64,000 nt of DNA from Wocania ichthyoenteri Th78 (GTDB lineage Bacteria; Bacteroidota; Bacteroidia; Flavobacteriales; Flavobacteriaceae). The DNA lies in contig NZ_KN525716.1 in the NCBI RefSeq assembly GCF_000789235.1, positions 3,849,591 to 3,913,590 on the forward strand, given 5' to 3'. The position numbers were made by a program, and so were the translations under genes. Positions within the stretch are counted from its first letter, which is position 1. Every line of letters starts with the position of its first letter. Of this stretch, positions 8,572 through 17,246 are shown in pieces. Under the pieces are notes generated by a model that worked only from the letters and a program-made list of their open reading frames with translations, did not search any database and was not told the DNA's origin.

Positions 8572-9588
8572 ATGAAGTTGAGTATTTTAATTCCAATGTA
8601 TAATGCAGAAGCTTATATTGAAAGGTGTCTTAATAGTTTGATTATGCAGAATATTGATAAAAAAGAATATGAAATCGTAATAATTAATGATGGCTCTACA
8701 GATAAAAGTTTAGAGAAAGTAATCAATTTTTCTAAAAAGCATAATAATGTTTTTGTCCATTCTTATAAAAATCAAGGAGTCATTGCAACAAGAAACAAAC
8801 TATTAAAATTAGCTAAAGGAGATTATATTTATTTTGTTGATGCTGATGACTATGTTTCTCATAATTCATTAGATGTTATCCTTAATGCTGCATTAAAAAA
8901 TAAGCTAGATATAATGGGGTTTGGTGCACTAGTCACTTTTGATAATTTAGTATCTGATTCAAAATATGCATCTTTTGATTGTGGCTCTATTAAAATAACA
9001 GATGGGGCTCAATTTTTAAAAGAGGACATCAATTTACGTGTAGAAATTTGGTGGTATTTAGTTAGAAAAGAATTTATAGATGACTTAAAATTATCCTTCA
9101 AGGATAAAGGATATGACGATGATCTAGGTTTTACTCTAGCTTTATTTATAAGTGCGAAGCGTGTAGGTTATTGTAAATCAAATATTTATAGGTATTTTCA
9201 GTCTTCAGAATCCACAATGAGAAGTAGTGACTTAAAGCACAAAAAAAGAATCGCTAACTATTTTTTAGCATTAATTACAGACTTTACTAATATAATTAAT
9301 GAATTAGATACTAAATCAATTAAACATAAAGAAGTTATTAAAAACAATTTTAAATATAGGAGAGATACATTTACTTTTTTTACCATAATTAAAATGATTA
9401 AAGCTCAATTTACTTTAAATGTTTTTAAGAATAAAATAAATTCGTTACAAGCAATAGGAGCATACCCAATAACAGATTTTGCGAAAGAAAACAAGGATTT
9501 TAAATTTAAAATATTAGCTAATATTTTTAATAATAAAAAAGTTTTGTTTGCTACAATTAGTTTATATAAATTTTTAGTTAAAAACTAG
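8572..9588 (+). CDS. GT2-family glycosyltransferase, third paralogue, altered catalytic motif
   Basis: 338 residues, MKLSILIPMYN start, nucleotide-binding IINDGS, metal motif FVDADD (Asp90, Asp92), and the paralogue signature EIWWYLVRKEF. Where the other two copies have MEDAIF or LEDAIF, this one reads YDDDLGF, so the usual Glu-Asp base is replaced by Asp-Asp; an Asp can still act as base, so activity is possible but not assured. The SSESTMRSS segment confirms common ancestry with the 5004 gene. Intergenic DNA on both sides (194 and 209 bases) is very AT-rich with no other feature I can support. Confidence 0.86.
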   Translation: MKLSILIPMYNAEAYIERCLNSLIMQNIDKKEYEIVIINDGSTDKSLEKVINFSKKHNNVFVHSYKNQGVIATRNKLLKLAKGDYIYFVDADDYVSHNSLDVILNAALKNKLDIMGFGALVTFDNLVSDSKYASFDCGSIKITDGAQFLKEDINLRVEIWWYLVRKEFIDDLKLSFKDKGYDDDLGFTLALFISAKRVGYCKSNIYRYFQSSESTMRSSDLKHKKRIANYFLALITDFTNIINELDTKSIKHKEVIKNNFKYRRDTFTFFTIIKMIKAQFTLNVFKNKINSLQAIGAYPITDFAKENKDFKFKILANIFNNKKVLFATISLYKFLVKN

Positions 9589-9797
9589 TAAAGAAAAAAG
9601 TAAGCTTTTATTAATAAGTGTATTTATGAATTTGGATTATTTGGATAAGATTATTAATTTTTTTTACTGAAACTACTTTTTATAAAATATTTACATATTT
9701 AACAAAAATTCAATTTATATAATGATAATACTGAAAATTCAAAATTATAAAATTTCTAATCTCAGTATTACAGATAGATTACTTAAGCATTGATGAA

Positions 9798-10814
9798 ATG
9801 AATATAGACCTAAGAAGCGATACTATTACTAAACCGTCAAAAGGCATGTTAGATGCAATGATGCAAGCTCAAGTTGGCGACGATGTATTTAGAGAAGACC
9901 CAACCATGAATGAATTAGAAGTGCGTGTAGCAACTATGTTTGGAAAAGAACAAGCCTTGTTTTTTCCAAGTGGCACTATGGCAAATCAAACGGCTTTAAA
10001 ATTACATACAAACCCAGGAGATCAAGTAATATGTGATAAATATGCACATATTTATAATTATGAATCTGGTGGTGCATCATTTAATAGCGGCGTGTCTTGT
10101 AAATTGCTTGATGGAAATCAGGGCATGTTTAAAGCTGCGCAAGTGTTAGAAGCTATAAATCCTGATGCCTATTATTACAGTAAAACAAGTTTAGTAGAAA
10201 TTGAAAACACAACCAATAAAGGTGGTGGCGCATGTTGGGATTTTTCAGAAATTAAAAAAATAAGAAAAGTTTGTGATGATAATAATCTCGGACTTCATTT
10301 AGATGGTGCACGTTTATGGAATGCTTTAGTAGCTAGTAATGAAACGGCTAAGCAATACGGAGAAATGTTTGACACCATTTCGGTGTGTTTAAGTAAAGGT
10401 TTGGGGTGTCCAATAGGTTCTTTATTAATTGGAGATGAAGCGATTATGAAAAACGCAATTAGAATTCGTAAAATATTTGGTGGTAATATGCGTCAAGTAG
10501 GTTATTTAGCTGCAGCCGGATTGTATGCCTTAGATAACAATATTGAAAGACTAGCTGAAGACCATAAAAAAGCAAAAGAAATAGGAGTAGAGTTGCGCAA
10601 ATTATCAATGGTTAAAATAGTTGAACCTATTGAGACTAATATTGTAATTTTCGAATTAAATAAAGGTGAAAACGAAAATAATTTTGTACAAAAACTAGCC
10701 GATAAAAACATCAAAATTATAGGTATGGGCGGAGGCAAATTACGTATGGTAACTCATTTGGATTATACTGATACTATGCATCAAAAATTAATAGCTGTCT
10801 TACGGAGTTTTTAA
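9798..10814 (+). CDS. ltaE: Low-specificity L-threonine aldolase
   Basis: 338 residues, normal length for this fold type I PLP enzyme. MNIDLRSDTITKPS opens the protein as in the family; the PLP lysine is Lys200 in VCLSKGLGCPIGS, and the LHLDGARLWNA segment carries the cofactor-binding Asp and Arg. It splits L-threonine or L-allo-threonine into glycine and acetaldehyde in the cytosol. It converges with the YbaB gene with 18 bases between stops. It stands alone in its direction and shows no sign of recent transfer. Confidence 0.93.
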   Translation: MNIDLRSDTITKPSKGMLDAMMQAQVGDDVFREDPTMNELEVRVATMFGKEQALFFPSGTMANQTALKLHTNPGDQVICDKYAHIYNYESGGASFNSGVSCKLLDGNQGMFKAAQVLEAINPDAYYYSKTSLVEIENTTNKGGGACWDFSEIKKIRKVCDDNNLGLHLDGARLWNALVASNETAKQYGEMFDTISVCLSKGLGCPIGSLLIGDEAIMKNAIRIRKIFGGNMRQVGYLAAAGLYALDNNIERLAEDHKKAKEIGVELRKLSMVKIVEPIETNIVIFELNKGENENNFVQKLADKNIKIIGMGGGKLRMVTHLDYTDTMHQKLIAVLRSF

Positions 10815-10832
10815 TTTTCGCTAGTATCCAAT

Positions 10833-11156
10833 CTACTTAAACATATCCATCCCAGGAATATTAGGCATACCTTCTTTAGCAACGGCAGCTAATTCTGCTT
10901 CGTTTACATTTGTTGCTTTTTCAATAGCTTTATTTAAAGTTAAAACAAGGTAATCTTCAAGTTGTTCTTTATCTTCAAGCAATTCGTCTGCAATTTCAAT
11001 AGATTTTATAGTTCGGTTTGCAGTTAATGTTATGTTTAACAATCCGTCGCTACTTTTTTCATCAATAAAAACCGTGTCTAAACGTTTTTTAGTGGCTTCA
11101 ACTTTTTGCTGGGTTTCTTTGAGTTTACCCATCATATTCATCATATCTCCAAACAT
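10833..11156 (-). CDS. ybaB: YbaB/EbfC family nucleoid-associated protein
   Basis: 107 residues, the usual length. The N-terminus [17 protein letters not shown] and the helix-strand pattern match the small DNA-binding dimer family (YbaB, EbfC) that coats the nucleoid. In many bacteria the gene sits beside dnaX and recR; neither is here, so context does not add to the call. It is transcribed away from ptrB, and the two share a 76-base divergent promoter region. Confidence 0.9.
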   Translation of the reverse strand: MFGDMMNMMGKLKETQQKVEATKKRLDTVFIDEKSSDGLLNITLTANRTIKSIEIADELLEDKEQLEDYLVLTLNKAIEKATNVNEAELAAVAKEGMPNIPGMDMFK

Positions 11157-11182
11157 AATTTTATAATTTTCGTTTTACAATA

Positions 11183-11190
11183 CAAAACTA
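11183..11190 (-). promoter_or_regulatory. Candidate -7 promoter box for ybaB
   Basis: Minus-strand TAGTTTTG fits TAnnTTTG and lies 26 bases upstream of the ybaB ATG, back to back with the plus-strand box at 11202-11209. Confidence 0.45.
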
Positions 11191-11201
11191 TTTAATTTTT
11201 C

Positions 11202-11209
11202 TATTTTTG
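11202..11209 (+). promoter_or_regulatory. Candidate -7 promoter box for the oligopeptidase gene
   Basis: TATTTTTG fits TAnnTTTG and lies 23 bases upstream of the TTG start at 11233, which supports that start choice. Confidence 0.45.
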
Positions 11210-11232
11210 AAGCCTTAATTTAAGAATAAATA

Positions 11233-13302
11233 TTGCTTCATTTGAAACATACAATTCACCCACCAATAGCTAAAAAAATATCAAAGGAATTAAAAATTCA
11301 TAACGATAAAAGAATCGATAATTATTATTGGTTGAATGATAAAGAAAACCCAGAAGTAATCGAATATTTGAATGCTGAAAATGCCTATACAAAGCATGTT
11401 ATGCAGCATACTGAAGGGTTTCAAAAGGATTTGTTTGAAGAAATGAAAGGGCGCATTAAAGAAGATGACACTAGCGTACCTTATAAGCTAAACGGTTACT
11501 GGTATATAACCCGTTTTGAAAAAGGAAATGATTACCCCATTTATTCAAGAAAAAAGGAAAGTTTAAAAGCAGCCGAAGAAATTTTGTTTGATTGTAACAA
11601 AATGGCTAAAGATTTCGCTTACTTTAATTTAGGAAGCATTGCAATTAGTCCAGATAATAAACTAGCTGCTTTTTCAATCGATACGGTAAGTAGGCGACAA
11701 TACACTATTCAAATTAAAAATTTAGAAACAGGTGAAATTTACTCCGATAAAATATTAAATACCACCGGAAGTGTTACTTGGGCAAACGATAATAAAACCT
11801 TGTTTTATGCTATGAAAGATGAGGTTACATTACGTTCTTACAAGATATTTAAGCACAAACTACATACTGATACTAAAGAAGATGTTGAGGTATATCATGA
11901 AACCGATGAAACCTTTAACACTTTTGTTTACAAATCAAAATCTAGAAAATATATTATTATTGGTTCTTCGAGTACTTTGAGTTCAGAATATCGAATTTTA
12001 AATGTCAACACACCTAATGGTGAGTTTAAAATATTTCAAAAAAGACAGCAAGATTTAGAGTATAGTATTGCGCATTATAAAGATTCTTTTTATATCATTT
12101 CTAATGGTGATAAAGCTACTAATTTCAAATTATCAAAAACTAAAGAAACATCACTAGAAAAAGAAAATTGGGTAGATGTTATATCACATAGAAAAGATGT
12201 TCTATTAGAAGATATTGAGATTTTTAAAGATTATTTAGTTGTGAACGAACGCGAAAACGGATTGAATAGACTTCGGGTAATAAAATGGGATAAAACTGAA
12301 GATTACTATTTACCGTTTAATTCTGAAACTTATACTGCTTTTATTGGTAATAATCCCGATTTTAATAGTTGTATTTTGCGCTACGGTTATAGTTCTTTAA
12401 CATCTCCTAATGCCGTTATTGATTATAATTTACAAACTAAGCAAAGCGAAATAAAAAAAGAACAAGCTATTTTAGGGGGTAATTTTAATAAAACTAACTA
12501 CCAGTCTAAGCGTATTTGGGCAACTGCCAGCGATGGTGTAAAGATTCCTATATCCTTAGTTTATAAGAAAGGTATATCGTTAAATGGAAAAAAACCATTG
12601 TTGCAGTATGCCTATGGTTCATATGGCTCTACTATCGATCCGTCTTTTTCAACCATAAGGTTAAGTTTGTTGGATAGAGGTTTTGTTTATGCTATTGCTC
12701 ATATTCGGGGTGGTGAATATTTAGGGCGACATTGGTATGAAAACGGAAAGCTTTTAACCAAAAAGAACACGTTTACTGATTTTATTGACTGCTCTAAATA
12801 TTTAATCGAACAAAAATACACATCACCACAGCATTTATACGCTTACGGCGGATCAGCTGGAGGTTTATTAATGGGAGCAATTATTAACATGAATCCTGAG
12901 TTATACAACGGAATTTTGGCTGCAGTTCCTTTTGTAGATGTAGTAACTACAATGCTTGATGACACTATTCCTTTAACAACTGGAGAATATGATGAATGGG
13001 GGAATCCTAATGAGAAAGGGTATTATGATTATATGAAATCCTATTCTCCATACGATAACGTTAAAGCTAAGCCCTGTCCAAATATGCTAGTTACAGCAGG
13101 TTTGCACGATTCTCAAGTACAGTATTGGGAACCAGCAAAATGGGTTGCGAAATTACGAGAATTAAAAACTGACAATAATAAATTATTGCTACATACCGAT
13201 ATGGATTCTGGTCATGGAGGCGCATCTGGGCGTTTTGAAAGTTTAAAAGAAGTCGCTCTAGAATATGCTTTTATATTAGACCTTGAAGGAATTAGTGCAT
13301 AA
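11233..13302 (+). CDS. ptrB: Prolyl oligopeptidase family peptidase, oligopeptidase B type (S9A)
   Basis: 689 residues with a TTG start. The N-terminal PPIAKK..R.DNYYWL segment and a beta-propeller of about 400 residues precede an alpha/beta-hydrolase domain. The nucleophile is Ser541 in YGGSAGGLL, the catalytic Asp lies in LHDSQV, and the His in DSGHGG. Oligopeptidase B cuts after Arg or Lys in peptides up to about 30 residues; the propeller excludes folded proteins. No signal peptide is visible, so it is cytosolic, unlike the exported S9 peptidase at 61279-63585. A second TTG three codons downstream could also serve as start. Confidence 0.92.
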   Translation: MLHLKHTIHPPIAKKISKELKIHNDKRIDNYYWLNDKENPEVIEYLNAENAYTKHVMQHTEGFQKDLFEEMKGRIKEDDTSVPYKLNGYWYITRFEKGNDYPIYSRKKESLKAAEEILFDCNKMAKDFAYFNLGSIAISPDNKLAAFSIDTVSRRQYTIQIKNLETGEIYSDKILNTTGSVTWANDNKTLFYAMKDEVTLRSYKIFKHKLHTDTKEDVEVYHETDETFNTFVYKSKSRKYIIIGSSSTLSSEYRILNVNTPNGEFKIFQKRQQDLEYSIAHYKDSFYIISNGDKATNFKLSKTKETSLEKENWVDVISHRKDVLLEDIEIFKDYLVVNERENGLNRLRVIKWDKTEDYYLPFNSETYTAFIGNNPDFNSCILRYGYSSLTSPNAVIDYNLQTKQSEIKKEQAILGGNFNKTNYQSKRIWATASDGVKIPISLVYKKGISLNGKKPLLQYAYGSYGSTIDPSFSTIRLSLLDRGFVYAIAHIRGGEYLGRHWYENGKLLTKKNTFTDFIDCSKYLIEQKYTSPQHLYAYGGSAGGLLMGAIINMNPELYNGILAAVPFVDVVTTMLDDTIPLTTGEYDEWGNPNEKGYYDYMKSYSPYDNVKAKPCPNMLVTAGLHDSQVQYWEPAKWVAKLRELKTDNNKLLLHTDMDSGHGGASGRFESLKEVALEYAFILDLEGISA

Positions 13303-13381
13303 TAAAAAATTTACTTATTTTTGCCAAGTTTTAAGTTACAATTATTTTTAGTAATATTACAGTAGCTTATAAAAAGCATTT

Positions 13382-14422
13382 ATGAAACACAACAATCAGG
13401 TTTTTGATAATGTATTAGACTTAGTAGGCAACACTCCGCTTATTAGACTTAATAAAATAGCTTCAAAATTTAAAGGTAACTTTTTTGCAAAAGTAGAATC
13501 CTTTAATCCAGGACATTCTTCAAAAGATAGAATCGCTTTACACATTATAGAAGAAGCAGAAAGAAAAGGTATTCTTAACCCAGGAGACACTATTATAGAA
13601 ACCACATCTGGCAACACGGGTTTTAGTATTGCAATGGTTAGTATAATAAAAGGATACGATTGTGTTTTGGCAGTAAGTTCTAAATCTTCGGCAGATAAGA
13701 TAGACATGCTTAAAACCATGGGAGCAAAGGTTTACGTTTGTCCTGCACACGTTAGTGCAGACGATTCGAGGTCTTACTATCAAGTAGCAAAGCGTTTACA
13801 TGAAGAAATTAATGGTTCAGTTTATATTAATCAATATTTTAATGAGTTAAATATTGATGCACATTACCAATCAACGGGTCCTGAAATTTGGAATCAAACA
13901 GAAGGTGAAATCACGCACTTAGTAGCTTGTAGTGGTACAGGAGGAACTATTTCTGGAACTGCAAAATATTTAAAAGAGCAAAACCCTAATATTAAAGTTA
14001 TTGGCGTTGATGCTTTTGGATCTGTTATAAAAAAATACCACGAAACAAGAGAGTTTGACGAAAAAGAAATTTATCCTTATAGAATTGAAGGTTTAGGCAA
14101 GAATTTAATACCAACCGCAACAGATTTTGATACTATAGATGAATTTGTTAAAGTAACAGATGAAGAAAGTGCACATACTGCAAGATTAATAGCGAAAACA
14201 GAAGGTTTATTTGTAGGTTATACCTCTGGAGCAGCGATGCAAGCTGTAAATCAATTAGCAGAACAAGGTGAGTTTAAAGAAACGGATAATGTTGTTATTA
14301 TATTCCCAGACCACGGATCGCGTTATATGAGTAAAATATATAGTGATAAATGGATGAATGAACAAGGCTTTTTTGATAGTATTAATAAAGCTGCTTCTGA
14401 AACCATACAGTACATAAAATAG
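13382..14422 (+). CDS. PLP-dependent cysteine-synthase family enzyme (possible cysteate synthase)
   Basis: 346 residues, fold type II PLP enzyme. NTPLIRLN begins the family signature, Lys48 in GHSSKDR is the Schiff-base lysine, TTSGNTG is the substrate loop and SGTGGTISG the phosphate-binding loop. Family members make cysteine, cystathionine or related amino acids by beta-replacement on serine derivatives. The next gene is an alpha-oxoamine synthase. In flavobacteria such a neighbour can use cysteate to make sulfonolipids, so this enzyme could supply cysteate; that role is inferred from context and cannot be told from plain cysteine or cystathionine synthesis. There is no CBS domain at the C-terminus. 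Confidence 0.85.
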   Translation: MKHNNQVFDNVLDLVGNTPLIRLNKIASKFKGNFFAKVESFNPGHSSKDRIALHIIEEAERKGILNPGDTIIETTSGNTGFSIAMVSIIKGYDCVLAVSSKSSADKIDMLKTMGAKVYVCPAHVSADDSRSYYQVAKRLHEEINGSVYINQYFNELNIDAHYQSTGPEIWNQTEGEITHLVACSGTGGTISGTAKYLKEQNPNIKVIGVDAFGSVIKKYHETREFDEKEIYPYRIEGLGKNLIPTATDFDTIDEFVKVTDEESAHTARLIAKTEGLFVGYTSGAAMQAVNQLAEQGEFKETDNVVIIFPDHGSRYMSKIYSDKWMNEQGFFDSINKAASETIQYIK

Positions 14423-14788
14423 TACGATTAAAATATATATGAAAGAGCTTTATTTTAAAATAAAGCTCTTTTTTTGTTTTACACCATTTCTTGTTTAAAA
14501 TTTTTGAAAATAAAAATGATTGTTTTTGTTTTAAATAATAATAAAAAAAAATGAAGCATAGTCATAGTTACGGTTTCTTTTTTATTGAATAAGAAAGAGA
14601 AAAAGAGCATTTTATTATGATTATTTTGAATGAGAAATGGTATTGCAAATAATTGAACCCTAAAAATTATGTACAAACAATATAAATATTTAATTTTGCA
14701 ACATCTAACTAAAGAGTTAAGAATGGTCATTATATACTTTTAAAGTGAAGAAATGGTTGTTTTTTGATAGCAAAAAGATTTATAATAA
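14423..14788 (+). promoter_or_regulatory. 366-base intergenic region with terminator and candidate promoter
   Basis: After the terminator the DNA is AT-rich and non-coding. TAATTTTG at 14691-14698 fits the TAnnTTTG -7 box and would give a leader of roughly 85 bases before the ATG at 14789, longer than most leaders here. No -33 box with good spacing is visible, and I see no riboswitch fold. Confidence 0.35.
14442..14476. terminator. Rho-independent terminator
   Basis: AAAGAGCTTTA pairs with TAAAGCTCTTT around a short TTTTAAA loop, followed by a T run. It ends the 13382-14422 transcript and shows that the following acyltransferase gene has its own promoter. Confidence 0.85.
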
Positions 14789-16048
14789 ATGAAAGATTTA
14801 TTCGAAAAAATTTATAAAGATAAAGGTCCATTAGGTAAATGGGCTTCTCAAGCTGAAGGTTATTTTGTGTTTCCAAAATTAGAAGGAGAGATTTCTAACC
14901 GCATGAAGTTTCAGGGAAAAGATGTTATTACTTGGAGCATTAATGACTATTTAGGTTTAGCTAATCATCCAGAAGTTCGTAAAGTAGATGCTCAAGCAGC
15001 TGCTGATTATGGTTCTGCTTACCCTATGGGAGCCAGAATGATGTCTGGTCATACAGATTTACACGAAAAACTTCAAAATGAATTAGCTTCTTTTGTTAGT
15101 AAAGAAGCAGCTTATCTTTTAAATTTTGGTTATCAAGGTATGGTGTCTACCATAGATGCTTTAGTTTCTAAAGATGACATTATAGTTTATGATGTTGATG
15201 CACATGCCTGTATTATTGATGGCGTACGTTTGCATCATGGTAAACGTTTTACATATAAGCACAATGATATTGAGAGTTTAGAAAAAAACTTAGAACGCGC
15301 TACTAAAATGGCTGAACAAACAGGAGGCGGTATTTTAGTTATTTCTGAGGGTGTGTTTGGTATGCGAGGAGAACAAGGTCGTTTAAAAGAAATAGTAGAA
15401 TTAAAAAAGAAATTTAATTTCAGGCTTTTTGTTGACGATGCACATGGTTTTGGTACCTTAGGAGCTACTGGTGCTGGTGCAGGAGAAGAGCAAGGTGTTC
15501 AAGATGATATTGACGTGTATTTTGCAACGTTTGCTAAATCTATGGCAAGTACAGGTGCTTTTGTTGCTGCAGATCAAGAAATTATAGATTATTTAAAATA
15601 TAATCTTCGTTCTCAAATGTTTGCTAAATCTCTACAAATGCAACTTGTTGTTGGAGCATTAAAGCGTTTAGATATGTTGCGTACAATGCCAGAATTAAAA
15701 CAAAATCTTTGGACTATTGTTGATGCCTTACAATCTGGATTAAAAAAACGTGGTTTCGATATTGGCACAACACAAAGTTGTGTTACTCCTGTGTATTTAA
15801 AAGGCAGTATTCCTGAAGCTATGGCTTTAGTTAGAGACTTAAGAGAAAATTACGGAATATTCTGTTCTATAGTTGTTTACCCTGTAATACCTAAAGGGTT
15901 AATTTTACTTAGAATGATTCCTACTGCAACACATACATTAAAAGATGTTGAAGAAACTTTAGATGCTTTTGATGCGATTAGAGACCGATTAGAAAACGGA
16001 ACATATAAGCGCTTATCTGCTGCTGTAATGGCTGCAATGGGTGAATAG
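14789..16048 (+). CDS. Alpha-oxoamine synthase: serine palmitoyltransferase / cysteate acyltransferase type
   Basis: 419 residues, PLP fold type I. The N-terminus MKDLFEKIYKDKGPLG, the SGHTDLHEKLQ segment, VDDAHGFG and the Schiff-base Lys250 in FAKSMAST fit the alpha-oxoamine synthase family. These enzymes condense an amino acid with an acyl-CoA or acyl-ACP and release CO2. The length and the missing biotin gene context argue against BioF. In Bacteroidota this branch makes either the sphingoid base (serine as substrate) or, in gliding flavobacteria, capnine of the sulfonolipids (cysteate as substrate). The neighbouring cysteine-synthase-like gene favours the second, but sequence by eye does not decide it. 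Confidence 0.85.
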   Translation: MKDLFEKIYKDKGPLGKWASQAEGYFVFPKLEGEISNRMKFQGKDVITWSINDYLGLANHPEVRKVDAQAAADYGSAYPMGARMMSGHTDLHEKLQNELASFVSKEAAYLLNFGYQGMVSTIDALVSKDDIIVYDVDAHACIIDGVRLHHGKRFTYKHNDIESLEKNLERATKMAEQTGGGILVISEGVFGMRGEQGRLKEIVELKKKFNFRLFVDDAHGFGTLGATGAGAGEEQGVQDDIDVYFATFAKSMASTGAFVAADQEIIDYLKYNLRSQMFAKSLQMQLVVGALKRLDMLRTMPELKQNLWTIVDALQSGLKKRGFDIGTTQSCVTPVYLKGSIPEAMALVRDLRENYGIFCSIVVYPVIPKGLILLRMIPTATHTLKDVEETLDAFDAIRDRLENGTYKRLSAAVMAAMGE

Positions 16049-16069
16049 TTATAAAAAAAACATTTAACT

Positions 16070-16102
16070 AAAAAATCCGATTCATGTGAATCGGTTTTTT
16101 TT
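16070..16102. terminator. Bidirectional rho-independent terminator
   Basis: CCGATTCA (16077-16084) pairs with TGAATCGG (16087-16094), flanked by an A run and a T run, so it can stop both converging transcripts. Confidence 0.88.
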
Positions 16103-17222
16103 ATGTAATATCTTTTCTAAATGTACAGCGCCTTTTGTGAGTAACTGGTTTAAAGTTTTTCCATAGTTTATGGATAGCTTCATTATCATCTAACTCTGGG
16201 CCTCTAATACATAACTCTATACCTTTTTCAGAAAAAGTTTTATGAAATTCATTGAAAATAATAGCTGTAATGCCTTTGTTTTGATATTCTGGTAAAACTC
16301 CAATCAAATAGAAGGTTACAGTTTTAGCATGCTTTTTAGCGTGTAACAAGTGTCTTATACCAAAAGGAAATAATTTGCCTTTCATTTTTTGTAAAGCTTC
16401 AGCATAAGATGGTGTAACAATTCCAAACCCGATAAGCTTATCATCTTTATCTAATACAAACTTTACGTATTCAGGATTTAAAAAACCAATAAATTTCTTT
16501 TTAAAATAGGCTTTTTGTTCATCATTTATTTCTACAAAAGAAGAAAGCATAGCATGCGATTTTGAGAAAACCTCAAACATTTCATCAGTATAAGGCATTA
16601 TATCCTTATTTTTAGTGAAATTTAAAGCTTTTAGGTGGTACCGCCGTTTTATTAAATCTTGAATTTTAGAGAAGTATTCTGGAAGAATATTTTTAAACTC
16701 CATTTTATTCTCTGAATATGTTTTAGCGACTGTGTAACCAAGTTTTTTAAAATGTGTTGCATAATATGGGTGATTGTGCCATGTAATCATGCTGCCAATT
16801 TGATCAAACCCATGAGTTAATATGCCGACCTTGTCTAAATTAGAAAACCCAACAGGTCCTTCAATAAATTCTAAATTATTGGCTTTACCAATTTCATTAA
16901 CCTTTTCTAGCAATACTTTAGTAACATCTACATCATCAATAACATCAAACCAACCAAAACGCATTTTTTTTTGGTTTTGATTGGTTACTTCAATCCAATT
17001 AATAACACAGGCAATTCTACCAACAATCTCATTGTTTTTGTAAGCTAAAAAAAAACGAGCATCTGCATCGTTAAAAGCAGGATTCACTTTTTTGTCTAAT
17101 GATCTTATTTCTTCAGAAATAATAGGAGGAACCCAATATTTAGAGTTCTTGTAAAGTTTAAAAGGAAACTTTACAAATGCCTTCAGTCCCTTTTTGGTGG
17201 TTACTTCTTTAAGTTTAATCAT
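16101..17222 (-). CDS. GNAT-fold acyltransferase-like protein, possible lipid N-acyltransferase
   Basis: 373 residues, about twice a simple GNAT. The N-terminal half contains YKNSKYWVPP and a FEGPVGFS-like segment (IEGPVGFSNLD), and the C-terminal half holds a GNAT motif A (LPEYQNKGITAIIF) after a YLIGV strand. It forms an operon with the outer-membrane protein upstream (24-base gap) and converges on the alpha-oxoamine synthase gene. In Caulobacter the bacterial ceramide synthase that N-acylates the sphingoid base is a GNAT-like protein, so an N-acylation step in sulfonolipid or sphingolipid synthesis is a reasonable guess. Direct homology to that enzyme has not been tested. Confidence 0.75.
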   Translation of the reverse strand: MIKLKEVTTKKGLKAFVKFPFKLYKNSKYWVPPIISEEIRSLDKKVNPAFNDADARFFLAYKNNEIVGRIACVINWIEVTNQNQKKMRFGWFDVIDDVDVTKVLLEKVNEIGKANNLEFIEGPVGFSNLDKVGILTHGFDQIGSMITWHNHPYYATHFKKLGYTVAKTYSENKMEFKNILPEYFSKIQDLIKRRYHLKALNFTKNKDIMPYTDEMFEVFSKSHAMLSSFVEINDEQKAYFKKKFIGFLNPEYVKFVLDKDDKLIGFGIVTPSYAEALQKMKGKLFPFGIRHLLHAKKHAKTVTFYLIGVLPEYQNKGITAIIFNEFHKTFSEKGIELCIRGPELDDNEAIHKLWKNFKPVTHKRRCTFRKDIT

Positions 17223-17246
17223 ATGTAAATGATGGATTTTGATTTG

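Noticed and set aside
14479-14730. Minus-strand 83-codon ORF
   Set aside because: It lies in AT-rich leader DNA, has a Phe/Lys/Leu-biased product with no recognisable domain and covers the candidate promoter.
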